A DNA stretch of 64,000 bases from Flavobacteriaceae bacterium (GTDB taxonomy: Bacteria; Bacteroidota; Bacteroidia; Flavobacteriales; Flavobacteriaceae): the NCBI GenBank assembly GCA_028279515.1, contig JANQNQ010000001.1, positions 434,001 through 498,000 of the forward strand. Direction: 5' to 3'. Position 1 is the stretch's first letter. Every line of letters starts with the position of its first letter. A program made the translations under genes and the position numbers. Under the pieces are notes generated by a model that did not search any database, was not told the DNA's origin, and was given only the letters and a program-made list of their open reading frames with translations. Positions 1 to 7,248 of the stretch are shown here, piece after piece.

Positions 1-1
1 C

Positions 2-853
2 AACGGATCTCCAGTAAAATCCAATTATAAAGTAAAAGGCGGTGATGAAGTAAAAGTGCTTTTTCAACACCCGCCGTATGAGTTTTTACTCACTCCAGAA
101 GACATTCCGTTAGATATAGTATTTGAAGATGATCACTTGTTGGTAGTGAACAAACCTGCTGGCATGGTCGTACATCCAGGGCACGGAAACTATTCTGGGA
201 CCCTCATCAATGCTTTGGTACACCATTTCGAAAATCTTCCAAAGAATAGCAATGACCGTCCGGGGCTCGTACATCGAATTGATAAAGATACTAGCGGACT
301 CCTAGTTGTTGCTAAGACCGAAGAGACCATGACACATCTGGCCAAGCAATTCTTCGATAAGACGTCCGAAAGAGAATATGTGGCCATCGCTTGGGGAGAC
401 CTGAAAGAAGATGAAGGTACCATTGACGGACACATTGGACGCCATCCTAAGAACCGTTTACAAATGACCGTTTTCCCAGAAGGAGAGCACGGTAAAGAAG
501 CCATCACCCACTACAAAGTGATTGAGCGCTTGGGATACGTTACCCTAGTTTCCTGCCGCCTAGAAACAGGAAGAACCCATCAGATCCGTGCGCACATGAA
601 ACATATTGGCCATACATTGTTCAATGACGAGCGCTACGGCGGAGAAAAGATCCTCAAAGGGACCACCTTCACCAAGTACAAGCAGTTTGTCGAAAATTGC
701 TTCAAAGTGCTACCACGTCAGGCACTGCACGCAAAGACCTTAGGGTTTGAGCATCCCGTTACTGGAGAGCAAATGCGCTTTGATTCTGAAATTCCCGACG
801 ACATGCAACAATGCATCGGACGTTGGAGACATTACGCAAAACATCTTAAGTAG
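2..853 (+). CDS. rluD: 23S rRNA pseudouridine synthase RluD (5' truncated)
   Basis: Converts uridines of 23S rRNA helix 69 to pseudouridine; cytosolic ribosome maturation. The reading frame is open from base 2, and its first residues look like the end of an S4 RNA-binding domain (SNYKVKGGDEV), so the true start lies left of the window. The catalytic domain follows, with the first RluA-family block VVNKPAGMVVHPG, the catalytic-aspartate motif HRIDKDTSGLLV (about 273-308) and the late motif LETGRTHQIRAHM. A GTG at 56 could formally start a shorter ORF, but it would cut through the S4 domain. A second, more divergent family member lies at 61140-62036. RluD rather than RluC is inferred from the intact S4 end and the HxGxxxGTL block. 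Confidence 0.9.
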   Translation, partial: NGSPVKSNYKVKGGDEVKVLFQHPPYEFLLTPEDIPLDIVFEDDHLLVVNKPAGMVVHPGHGNYSGTLINALVHHFENLPKNSNDRPGLVHRIDKDTSGLLVVAKTEETMTHLAKQFFDKTSEREYVAIAWGDLKEDEGTIDGHIGRHPKNRLQMTVFPEGEHGKEAITHYKVIERLGYVTLVSCRLETGRTHQIRAHMKHIGHTLFNDERYGGEKILKGTTFTKYKQFVENCFKVLPRQALHAKTLGFEHPVTGEQMRFDSEIPDDMQQCIGRWRHYAKHLK

Positions 854-878
854 TTCACGAATGGAATTCCAAGCCTAA

Positions 879-960
879 CTCTGTAGTGAGTGTACTCTAC
901 TACAGAGACCGCTTGCGCAAGAGGGAGTATAAATTATAACTATTTTAAAATAAGTTATAA
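879..960. repeat. Three consecutive inverted repeats between rluD and the VOC gene
   Basis: A perfect 9-bp stem (CTCTGTAGT at 879-887, ACTACAGAG at 899-907, 11-nt loop) lies 26 nt after the rluD stop. It is followed by a 10-bp palindrome CTTGCGCAAG (912-921) and an AT-rich inverted repeat (TTATAAC 934-940 / GTTATAA 954-960) around TATTTTAAAATA. The first may help end rluD transcription but has no T-tract. The last could be an operator or part of the promoter of the downstream gene. Confidence 0.45.
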
Positions 961-1020
961 ATGTTTTCGTCTATGGTGTTTGATGAGATGTATGCCTAAT
1001 TTTATCATCAAACAACAACC

Positions 1021-1686
1021 ATGATGAAGATTCAAGAGCTTATACTATACACATCTCGATTAAAAGAGCAATACCAATTTTATACAGAGACCTTACAATT
1101 GCCACTGGTAAAAGCCAGTCATGACCAATTCACGGTACAGGTAGGAAGAAGCCAATTGACCATACTCAAAAAACGGCAAACACCTGCCGTACATTACGCG
1201 ATAAATATACCATCCAATATGACACAAAAGGCGCTACATTGGCTAAAGCAAAGAGTAAAGTTGCTGCCTTATGAAGGAAACGATGTAATCGACTTCGAAA
1301 ATTGGAATGCAGATGCGCTTTATTTTTACGATGCAGACGGCAATATTGTTGAGTTTATCGCACGTAAAAACCTCCACATACACGGAGCCGGAGATTTTTC
1401 TCCAGCGCATCTCATGAACATCAGTGAAGTCGCCTTACCTTCCTCAGATATTCACAATGTGTACGATGCTTTAAATTCCATCGCGAAAATTCCTATTTTT
1501 GATGGGAGTTTTGATCGATTTTGCGCCCTAGGAGACGAATACGGGCTTTTCATCTTGATCGATACACAAAAGAAAAAATGGTTTCCAACGATGGAAGAAG
1601 CATACCCTGCTGACCTAGAAGTCAAAGGAGACCATAATTTTAAGTTCATTAACGGAACCGTTCATAAGACCGAAGCATTGGTTTGA
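1021..1686 (+). CDS. VOC (glyoxalase/bleomycin-resistance fold) family protein
   Basis: 221-residue protein with two vicinal-oxygen-chelate halves. The N-terminal half starts ELILYTSRLKEQYQFYTETLQLPL and ends at DADGNIVEFIAR (about residue 115), the usual metal-ligand position (the final E). A shorter second half starts near LMNISEVALPSSDI. The family includes ring-cleaving dioxygenases, glyoxalases and resistance proteins, and no substrate can be deduced here. Two in-frame ATGs stand at 1021 and 1024; either may be used. It is the first gene of a short forward run with yaaA 38 bp downstream, with no obvious functional link. Family call is firm, function unknown. Confidence 0.75.
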   Translation: MMKIQELILYTSRLKEQYQFYTETLQLPLVKASHDQFTVQVGRSQLTILKKRQTPAVHYAINIPSNMTQKALHWLKQRVKLLPYEGNDVIDFENWNADALYFYDADGNIVEFIARKNLHIHGAGDFSPAHLMNISEVALPSSDIHNVYDALNSIAKIPIFDGSFDRFCALGDEYGLFILIDTQKKKWFPTMEEAYPADLEVKGDHNFKFINGTVHKTEALV

Positions 1687-1724
1687 TCGTGTTCTAACTG
1701 TTTCAGAAAAAAATAAAAGCATCT

Positions 1725-2483
1725 ATGAAAATAGTCATTTCTCCAGCCAAGTCACTCGATTATGATTCGCAACTACCAACAGCACGTCACAGTGAACCTG
1801 CGTTTCTAAAGGAATCAGAACGACTAAACAAACTGCTAAAGAAAAAGTCAGCCAGAAGCTTGTCGAAGCTCATGAGTATTTCGGCTAATTTAGGGCAACT
1901 TAATTACGAACGTAACCAATCATGGAGTCTACCGTTTACAAAGGAAAATGCCAGACCAGCAGTGTATGCCTTTAGCGGAGATGTGTATCGTGGGCTAGAT
2001 GCGTATTCGTTACCCGAAGATAAACTGGACAAACTACAAGACACCTTACGAATCATATCTGGACTCTACGGTGTTCTAAAACCGTTAGATCTGATGCAGC
2101 CGTATCGTCTAGAAATGGGAACCAAGTTTCCGGTAGGTGTTAAAAAGAATCTATACGAATTCTGGAAAAAGAAAGTTACCGATAAGTTGAATGAAGAATT
2201 GACCAATGATGAGCTGTTCGTCAATCTGGCCAGTACGGAGTACTTTAAGGCTATTGATACGAAAAACTTGAAAGTTCCAGTAATTACCCCTGTTTTTAAG
2301 GATTTAAAGAACGGAGAGTACAAAACCATCATGACCTTCGCAAAATTGGCCCGAGGATACATGACACGTTACATTGTTGATACAGGAGCTCAAACCATAG
2401 ACGATCTTAAAGGGTTTGACCGAGAAGGTTACCGCTTTAGTGAAGCAATGTCAACCGATACAGAATTGGTCTTTACGAGATAA
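1725..2483 (+). CDS. yaaA: Peroxide stress protein YaaA (UPF0246)
   Basis: 252 residues, full length for the family. It begins with the characteristic MKIVISPAKSLD and contains AFSGDVYRGLDA, ISGLYGVLKPLDLMQPYRLEM and NLASTEYFKAID, all hallmark blocks of YaaA/UPF0246. In E. coli the protein lowers intracellular free iron during hydrogen peroxide stress and binds DNA; the same role here is an inference from the family. It is cytosolic, with no signal peptide. The gene ends five bases before a strong hairpin shared with the convergent bTHX gene. Confidence 0.93.
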   Translation: MKIVISPAKSLDYDSQLPTARHSEPAFLKESERLNKLLKKKSARSLSKLMSISANLGQLNYERNQSWSLPFTKENARPAVYAFSGDVYRGLDAYSLPEDKLDKLQDTLRIISGLYGVLKPLDLMQPYRLEMGTKFPVGVKKNLYEFWKKKVTDKLNEELTNDELFVNLASTEYFKAIDTKNLKVPVITPVFKDLKNGEYKTIMTFAKLARGYMTRYIVDTGAQTIDDLKGFDREGYRFSEAMSTDTELVFTR

Positions 2484-2487
2484 AAAA

Positions 2488-2512
2488 AGAAGCGTGTTTC
2501 ACGCTTCTTTTT
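2488..2512. terminator. Bidirectional intrinsic terminator between yaaA and bTHX
   Basis: AGAAGCGTG (2488-2496), loop TTT, CACGCTTCT (2500-2508): a perfect 9-bp stem with a T-run on the plus strand and an A-run (T-run on the minus strand) on the other side. It lies just after yaaA. On the other strand its arm includes the stop codon and last codons of the bTHX gene, so one hairpin serves both genes. Confidence 0.85.
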
Positions 2513-2678
2513 CTGCTTCTTCCTTTTTAGGTTTTGCTTTTGCTTTGGCCTTTGGTTTCGCCGCCGCGACAGGTTTTGCAGCAGCAGCAGCAGCCTTTGC
2601 AGCTTTTCTACGTCTTCTAGCTCCGTAGGTTCCGCGGTGTATTTTACCACGTCTAGTTTTCATATCTCCTTTTCCCAT
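2499..2678 (-). CDS. 30S ribosomal protein bTHX
   Basis: A 59-residue basic protein starting MGKGDMKTRRGKIHRGTYG, which matches the Thx peptide first seen in the Thermus 30S subunit and widespread in Bacteroidota. The ATG at 2678 was chosen because upstream in-frame residues do not resemble the family and the protein begins exactly at this conserved motif. After RRRRK comes a low-complexity Ala/Lys/Pro tail ending in EEAEKEA, longer than the roughly 26-residue Thermus protein. In Thermus the peptide sits in the head of the 30S subunit; the same place here is inferred. A promoter-like sequence lies at 2705-2736. Confidence 0.88.
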   Translation of the reverse strand: MGKGDMKTRRGKIHRGTYGARRRRKAAKAAAAAAKPVAAAKPKAKAKAKPKKEEAEKEA

Positions 2679-2704
2679 AAGGTGTTTTTGTTTTGGTTGT
2701 GACT

Positions 2705-2736
2705 TAAAGGTACCGAATTTGTTTGCCAAATTCAAA
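2705..2736 (-). promoter_or_regulatory. Promoter of the bTHX gene
   Basis: On the minus strand, TTTG (plus 2733-2736) is followed after 20 nt by TACCTTTA (plus 2705-2712), 7 of 8 matches to the Bacteroidota -7 element TAnnTTTG. The start codon is 27 nt further on. Confidence 0.5.
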
Positions 2737-2783
2737 TAATGGACAAACAATCAGTGCTGAAAATGAGCATAATAGCAACCTAT

Positions 2784-2820
2784 GTACAATTCAATACATC
2801 GATGGTACAGTTCAATGCAT
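2784..2820 (+). promoter_or_regulatory. 21-bp-spaced direct repeat, probable LytTR regulator site
   Basis: GTACAATTCAATACAT (2784-2799) and GTACAGTTCAATGCAT (2805-2820) agree at 14 of 16 positions and start exactly 21 bp apart, two helical turns. LytTR response regulators typically bind two imperfect direct repeats at this spacing, and ACAGTTCAA fits 8 of 9 positions of the published AgrA/AlgR-type consensus. The second copy ends 5 nt before the -33 element of the promoter of an operon that itself encodes a LytTR regulator, so autogenous activation is likely (inference). Confidence 0.65.
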
Positions 2821-2825
2821 TCGGT

Positions 2826-2856
2826 TTTGAAATGAAGTGGTGAGCCTGCACCTTTG
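2826..2856 (+). promoter_or_regulatory. Promoter of the repeat-protein/LytS/LytTR operon
   Basis: TTTG at 2826-2829 and CACCTTTG at 2849-2856 (7 of 8 to TAnnTTTG) with a 19-nt spacer. Transcription would start near 2862, which rules out the in-frame upstream ATG at 2854 and supports ATG 2890 as the start. Confidence 0.6.
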
Positions 2857-2889
2857 TCTCATCAAATCACAATCGAAAAACGAACAGTT

Positions 2890-4335
2890 ATGAATTCAGT
2901 ATTAAAAATTGCGGTAAAATTACTTTTAGTTTTTGCCTTCTTGACATCTTCTTCATTACAAGGGCAAAATAAATCGCGATCGGTCAACGTACATGTAAAT
3001 GATGACAAGACCACTATCCAGATCAAAGATGGAAAATTAGGAAAGTTCTCTGTAGAGTATGAAGGTGACATTACTTTGTCTGATGATGACAAAGATATTG
3101 TGGCTATTTCCAGAGGAGGTTTCATCGAAATCAAAAAGTCAGCCTTTGGCAGCAGACGTCGTATCTTGATCGAATCAGATGGAGGCGGAAGACTCATCAA
3201 GAAGTATTACGTGGGTGGATCCAATGAAAGCTTTGAGCCAGAAGGTAGAAAATGGCTGGCAGAGATCCTTCCCGAAGTGATCAGGTCCACAACCCTAGGA
3301 GCAGAAGACCGGGTAAATCGTTTTTATGCGAAGGGCGGCGTTAGAGCAGTACTAGATGAGATTAAGCTAATAGAAAGCGATTATGTAAAAACGGCCTACG
3401 CAAAACTGTTGCTCAACAAATCATTAAAAGTTGCTGATCTCAGAGGGCTACTGAAACTGGTTAAAAGCGACTTTAAGTCTGATTACTATATGTCACAGAT
3501 CTTGGGACATAAACAAACCAATTATTTCGCTTCTGAAGCCTTAACATCGGATTATTTAGATGTGGCAGGTGCCATCAATTCAGACCATTACAAATCAGAG
3601 TTACTGAACAAAGCCATTAAGAATGCAGATATCTCAGATGGCCAACTAACAAAGGTTTTCGGTATCACAAAAAATATCAACTCTGATCATTACAAAGCAC
3701 AGGTGTTAAGCAATGCCATGAAAGAAAGGTCATTGACTAGAGGCAATGTAGACCTTGTTGTAAAGATCTCTGATCAGATCAATTCGGATCACTATAAATC
3801 TCGTGTGTTGAAGCAAGCACTTGATGCGTCAGGTCCTAGTGGTCAAAATTACGACCTTCTTATCGGCACGCTAGATGATATTCAATCGGATCATTATACC
3901 AAAGAAGTACTTTACAAGTTGTTAAACAAAGATTTAAACAACCAATCCTTAGAACGTATTCTTCAACTGTCGGCCAAATCGATCCAGTCAGACCACTATA
4001 TGTCTGAAGTACTTAAAAAAGTCATCAACGAGCAAGAGTTAAATTCGCAAAACCTGAGTAGTTTGATTTCTGCGATGAGAAGCATCAACTCGGATCATTA
4101 TGCCACTGAAGTAATAAAACGCTTATCGCGCCAAAATCTTAGTGAACAGCAATTGATCAATGTGCTTCAAGCAACAAGACAGATCAACTCAGACCACTAC
4201 CAATCTGAAGCACTTAAGAGTTTTGCATCTCAAGTACGTCGATCTGGTAGCAATGTTAAAGATGCATACCGTGACGCCTGTAAGAGTATCTCATCAAACA
4301 CCTACTACGGCAGTGCTGTAAAGGCAATTGACTAA
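2890..4335 (+). CDS. Exported protein with ten 34-residue SDHY repeats
   Basis: 481 residues, not a characterised protein. Residues 1-25 form a signal peptide (hydrophobic VLKIAVKLLLVFAFLTSSS, cleavage near LQGQ). Residues 26-160 look like a beta-rich domain (SVNVHVNDDKTTIQIKDGK, FSVEYEGDITLSDDDKDI). From residue 162 to the end there are ten units (the last partial) starting at 162, 196, 230, 264, 298, 332, 366, 400, 433 and 468, with consensus [NQ]-S-D-H-Y-x-x-E-V-L. The constant 34-residue period with two amphipathic stretches per unit suggests a helical solenoid, but the TPR residues are absent. From memory, related repeats occur next to M56/BlaR1-like or anti-sigma domains. The protein heads the operon of two LytS-type proteins and a LytTR regulator, so a periplasmic sensory or effector role is inferred. 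Confidence 0.8.
   Translation: MNSVLKIAVKLLLVFAFLTSSSLQGQNKSRSVNVHVNDDKTTIQIKDGKLGKFSVEYEGDITLSDDDKDIVAISRGGFIEIKKSAFGSRRRILIESDGGGRLIKKYYVGGSNESFEPEGRKWLAEILPEVIRSTTLGAEDRVNRFYAKGGVRAVLDEIKLIESDYVKTAYAKLLLNKSLKVADLRGLLKLVKSDFKSDYYMSQILGHKQTNYFASEALTSDYLDVAGAINSDHYKSELLNKAIKNADISDGQLTKVFGITKNINSDHYKAQVLSNAMKERSLTRGNVDLVVKISDQINSDHYKSRVLKQALDASGPSGQNYDLLIGTLDDIQSDHYTKEVLYKLLNKDLNNQSLERILQLSAKSIQSDHYMSEVLKKVINEQELNSQNLSSLISAMRSINSDHYATEVIKRLSRQNLSEQQLINVLQATRQINSDHYQSEALKSFASQVRRSGSNVKDAYRDACKSISSNTYYGSAVKAID
3373..4332 (+). repeat. Tandem 102-bp coding repeat array (SDHY units)
   Basis: About 9.4 units of 102 bp inside the exported repeat protein. Seven full units begin with codons for (N/Q)SDHY. 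DNA identity between units is moderate, while the protein motif is strongly kept, so the array is old and under selection rather than a recent slippage product. Confidence 0.8.
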
Positions 4336-4355
4336 TCAACAGCAAGATTTCATCC

Positions 4356-4398
4356 CTACCAAGTACGTAACTTTGATCTTTTATTGATACTTTGGTAG
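4356..4398 (+). promoter_or_regulatory. Leader hairpin and possible internal promoter before the kinase gene
   Basis: CTACCAAGTA (4356-4365) and TACTTTGGTAG (4388-4398) can pair with one bulge, and the kinase ATG follows at 4400. The loop holds TAACTTTG (4368-4375), a perfect -7 element, but no TTTG stands at the proper -33 distance. It may allow separate transcription or translational control of the kinase genes. Confidence 0.35.
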
Positions 4399-4399
4399 G

Positions 4400-5437
4400 A
4401 TGAAGTCTTTCTTTCTAGATTTTTTATACCGACCAACTGTGAGAAAGCACATACTTCTCGTCCTTATAGGATGCGTTTTGGGCATATTGTCCTATCTCTT
4501 TGTAGGATATGCTGCAGGTCATGGCCAAGACAAATTTCTATGGGTAGGCCTATTAGGCATATGCATTGCATACGTGACCTACGGAGTTACACGATTGCTT
4601 AACGCTTGGCTGCCCTGGAAATCACAATCAGGAGGACGTCTTTTAGCCGGGATCATTGCAAATGCTATGCTAGCCTATGTCATGGTTTGGGTTGCCGAGC
4701 GATTATATTTTCTACTTTCCAAAAATGAAATTTATCTTTTTCAGGGCGAATCCCAATTGGGGTTGAAGATCTTGATTCTCATATTCTTCATTTCACTGAT
4801 CTACAATGTGGTCTATTTTGCGTTGCATTCCTATTACGAATATGCCAAGGGACAGTTGATAACCCTTCAGCTCGAACGACAACAGACCGAATTACAATTA
4901 GCAGCCCTCAAGTCACAATTACGCCCCCATTTTCTATTCAATAGCATGAATACCATTTCAGCATTGCTTACCAAAGATACAGACCTAGCTGAGCGTTATA
5001 TCCGTCAGTTGGCCTCTTCATATCAGTACATGCTGAACAATTATAAGCGTAAGCTAGTATCTGTTAAAGAAGAACTTCAATTTGTTGAAGCCTATAGCTT
5101 TTTGTTAAAGACACGCTTTGAGGATAGTGTTCAGATTGATATCGATCTACACGATTTAGTGCTCGACTCGAAGATTCCACCGTTAACATTGCAAATGTTG
5201 GTTGAGAATGCAGTAAAACACAATCAAATGTCTGCGGATCAAAAGTTGTACGTGAAGATTGGTCATGGCGAAAAGAAGATACATGTGAGCAATAACAAGA
5301 CTTCAAGGCCCAAAAAGGTCGATTCTCTTCATATTGGGTTGGACAATATTGCTGGCAGATATGAGCTGTTGACGCATAAAGAAATAGAGATTGTAGACGA
5401 TGAAGATTTCACTATAAAATTACCGATCATCTCATGA
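4400..5437 (+). CDS. LytS/YehU-type sensor histidine kinase
   Basis: 345 residues. Four N-terminal membrane segments (about 16-40, 46-68, 79-106, 120-143), a short coiled linker, then a His_kinase domain of the LytS/YehU class with LRPHFLFNSMNT; the phosphoacceptor is His177. The ATP-binding N box LTLQMLVENAVKHN and the G-box-like HIGLDNIAGRYELL are intact. It has no extracellular sensor domain, so the signal is probably sensed in the membrane or through a partner such as the exported repeat protein upstream (inference). It overlaps the next gene by 4 bp (ATGA), implying coupled translation. The cognate regulator is the LytTR protein two genes downstream. Confidence 0.92.
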   Translation: MKSFFLDFLYRPTVRKHILLVLIGCVLGILSYLFVGYAAGHGQDKFLWVGLLGICIAYVTYGVTRLLNAWLPWKSQSGGRLLAGIIANAMLAYVMVWVAERLYFLLSKNEIYLFQGESQLGLKILILIFFISLIYNVVYFALHSYYEYAKGQLITLQLERQQTELQLAALKSQLRPHFLFNSMNTISALLTKDTDLAERYIRQLASSYQYMLNNYKRKLVSVKEELQFVEAYSFLLKTRFEDSVQIDIDLHDLVLDSKIPPLTLQMLVENAVKHNQMSADQKLYVKIGHGEKKIHVSNNKTSRPKKVDSLHIGLDNIAGRYELLTHKEIEIVDDEDFTIKLPIIS

Positions 5438-6468
5438 ATAGGCTCTTCATCCATAACCCACTATTTCGATTGATAAGTCCGCTTTGCAGTGGCACCCTTG
5501 TGTATTTACTTATTTTGTTGATCAACAATAATGTTGGGCAACTTAAAGAACAATTCTTAGGACAAGAGTTGTATGTATGCATCGCACTCGCCTATATTAT
5601 TCAAGAGTACTCCAAACTTTCGTTAGTGTTCTTTAAGCGATTAAAACGCCCAAAAGAATTGGGATGGCGTATCTTGATCCAATTGGTGTTATCGGTGTTG
5701 GTTTGTGTTGCCTTGGTCACCCTAGTTATGAATTTATACTTCAAGTGGTTTTTGGGATATACGCCTAATTTCTCTGAGCTCACAGTATTCAACAGCATCT
5801 TTTCAGTGATTACAGTGATATATCTTAGTATGTATTTGAGCCATGAATTTTTACACAAGGTGAATACTGAAAAACTAACGCAAGAATTAGCATTGAAAAA
5901 GAAGATCGAGCAGGATTTCTTAGCGTTCAAACGAGGGATCAATCCTGATTTGTTATTCGAGAGTTTAGAGTCGCTGATCGTATTGATGAAAAAGGACCAA
6001 GATGAGGCCGAGGTATTGGTCGATCGTTTCTCAAGCCTATATCGTTATATTTTATCAAGGCGCAATAGAGAATTGGTTCCCATTGCAGAAGAATTAGAAG
6101 TAGCCGATGAGCTGTTACAACTCTTTGATCACTTGTCGTATCGAAAAACGCGTTTACGCCAAGAGTCTGAGTCTGCCACATTGATTATTCCGGGGAGTAT
6201 ATTGTACATTATAGAACAAGTGATACGCAGTACCATTCCTACCAGTGATGAGGTGATGTATATTGGCCTTACAGAAACCGAAAATTATCTACAGTTGAGG
6301 TACCTTCCGCAGGAAAAGATAACGCAAGAATTACATCAAGATTCATTGGCCGATATTATGAAGGCCTATGAAATATATACCCACAAAGACATCAAAGTCG
6401 AATCAGACGGAAAGACCAAAAACATACAAATTCCAAAACTAACCATTCATGAAAGTAGTGATCATTGA
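5434..6468 (+). CDS. Degenerate LytS-type kinase homologue (pseudokinase)
   Basis: 344 residues with the same plan as the gene before it: four N-terminal membrane segments, then a His_kinase-like region. The phosphoacceptor motif (N/R)PHFLFNSLN is changed to NPDLLFESLES, with Asp172 in place of histidine and Glu in place of both asparagines. The N box is replaced by IIEQVIRSTI and no G box is seen. It should therefore neither autophosphorylate nor bind ATP normally. It is intact, without frameshifts, overlaps both neighbours (4 and 20 bp), and keeps the helical block VDRFSSLYRYILSRRNRELV. The likely role is a regulatory partner, for example in a heterodimer with the active kinase. That role is inference; the loss of catalytic residues is seen directly. 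Confidence 0.82.
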   Translation: MNRLFIHNPLFRLISPLCSGTLVYLLILLINNNVGQLKEQFLGQELYVCIALAYIIQEYSKLSLVFFKRLKRPKELGWRILIQLVLSVLVCVALVTLVMNLYFKWFLGYTPNFSELTVFNSIFSVITVIYLSMYLSHEFLHKVNTEKLTQELALKKKIEQDFLAFKRGINPDLLFESLESLIVLMKKDQDEAEVLVDRFSSLYRYILSRRNRELVPIAEELEVADELLQLFDHLSYRKTRLRQESESATLIIPGSILYIIEQVIRSTIPTSDEVMYIGLTETENYLQLRYLPQEKITQELHQDSLADIMKAYEIYTHKDIKVESDGKTKNIQIPKLTIHESSDH

Positions 6469-7207
6469 AGACGAGGCGCTCGCGGCTGAAAAACTCGAAC
6501 GCTATCTGATCAAGTGCAATCCTCAAACAGAGGTTTTGGCAAGGCTACGGTCCATTAATGAGGCCGTTAGTTGGATAGAAGACCCCAGCGATGAGGTCGA
6601 TCTTTTCTTCATGGATATTCAACTAGAAGACGGACTCAGTTTTGAAATATTTGACCAGGTACAAGTTAAAAGCCCTGTGATCTTCACCACCGCCTTCGAT
6701 GAGTTTGCGATCGATGCCTTTAAAGTGAATAGCATCGATTATTTGTTAAAGCCTGTTACGTTTACTGATTTGTCAAAGGCACTAAAGAAACTGGAAGCCA
6801 TGCGGTCACAGTTTTCAGGAGGAAACACCATCAACGCAGCTGTGAAAAACTTATCCAAAAAACAGTACAAGGATCGTTTTCTGGTAAGCTTAGGCAATCA
6901 CATTCATTCGGTTAAAAGCGAAGACGTATGTTGTTTTTATGCCGAAGGAAGAGATGCTTATTTAGTGACTGATAAGCACAAAAAATTCATGGTCGAATAC
7001 ACCCTCGAAACGCTTGAAGAATTAGTTGACCCCAAACACTTTTTTCGAGTCAACCGAAGCTTTATCGTCAACATCAACGCCATCACTGATGTACTCGTTT
7101 ATTCGAACCGACGCCTTAAACTAACGTTGGACTACAAGACAGAGAAAGAAGTGATTGTAAGTCGTGAAAAGGTTGCCGCTTTTAAACAATGGTTCGAAGG
7201 CGCTTAG
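6449..7207 (+). CDS. LytTR-family response regulator
   Basis: 252 residues. N-terminal receiver domain (about 1-120): acidic pocket EDE at 7-9, phosphoacceptor Asp56 in FFMDIQLEDG, TTAFDEFAIDAF and the conserved lysine in DYLLKPVTF. C-terminal LytTR DNA-binding domain (about 143-248) with CCFYAEGRDAYLV, FFRVNRSFIVNINAI and a final VSREKVAAFKQWF. It is the output protein for the two LytS-type proteins in the same operon, and its start lies inside the preceding gene. The 21-bp-spaced repeat at 2784-2820 is a candidate binding site at the operon's own promoter. Other targets cannot be judged from this window. Confidence 0.93.
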   Translation: MKVVIIEDEALAAEKLERYLIKCNPQTEVLARLRSINEAVSWIEDPSDEVDLFFMDIQLEDGLSFEIFDQVQVKSPVIFTTAFDEFAIDAFKVNSIDYLLKPVTFTDLSKALKKLEAMRSQFSGGNTINAAVKNLSKKQYKDRFLVSLGNHIHSVKSEDVCCFYAEGRDAYLVTDKHKKFMVEYTLETLEELVDPKHFFRVNRSFIVNINAITDVLVYSNRRLKLTLDYKTEKEVIVSREKVAAFKQWFEGA

Positions 7208-7248
7208 CACCGCGATATTTTGTATTTTCACTTCGCTTACGATAAATT

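Noticed and set aside
2416..2628. 70-codon plus-strand ORF with Ala/Phe-rich end
   Set aside because: It is the antisense of the Ala/Lys-rich bTHX tail and the end of yaaA; low complexity creates the open frame.
3373..4332. Regular 102-bp repeats considered as CRISPR or satellite
   Set aside because: The period is coding, frame is open throughout, the conserved part is the protein motif SDHY, and spacers are not unique in the CRISPR sense.
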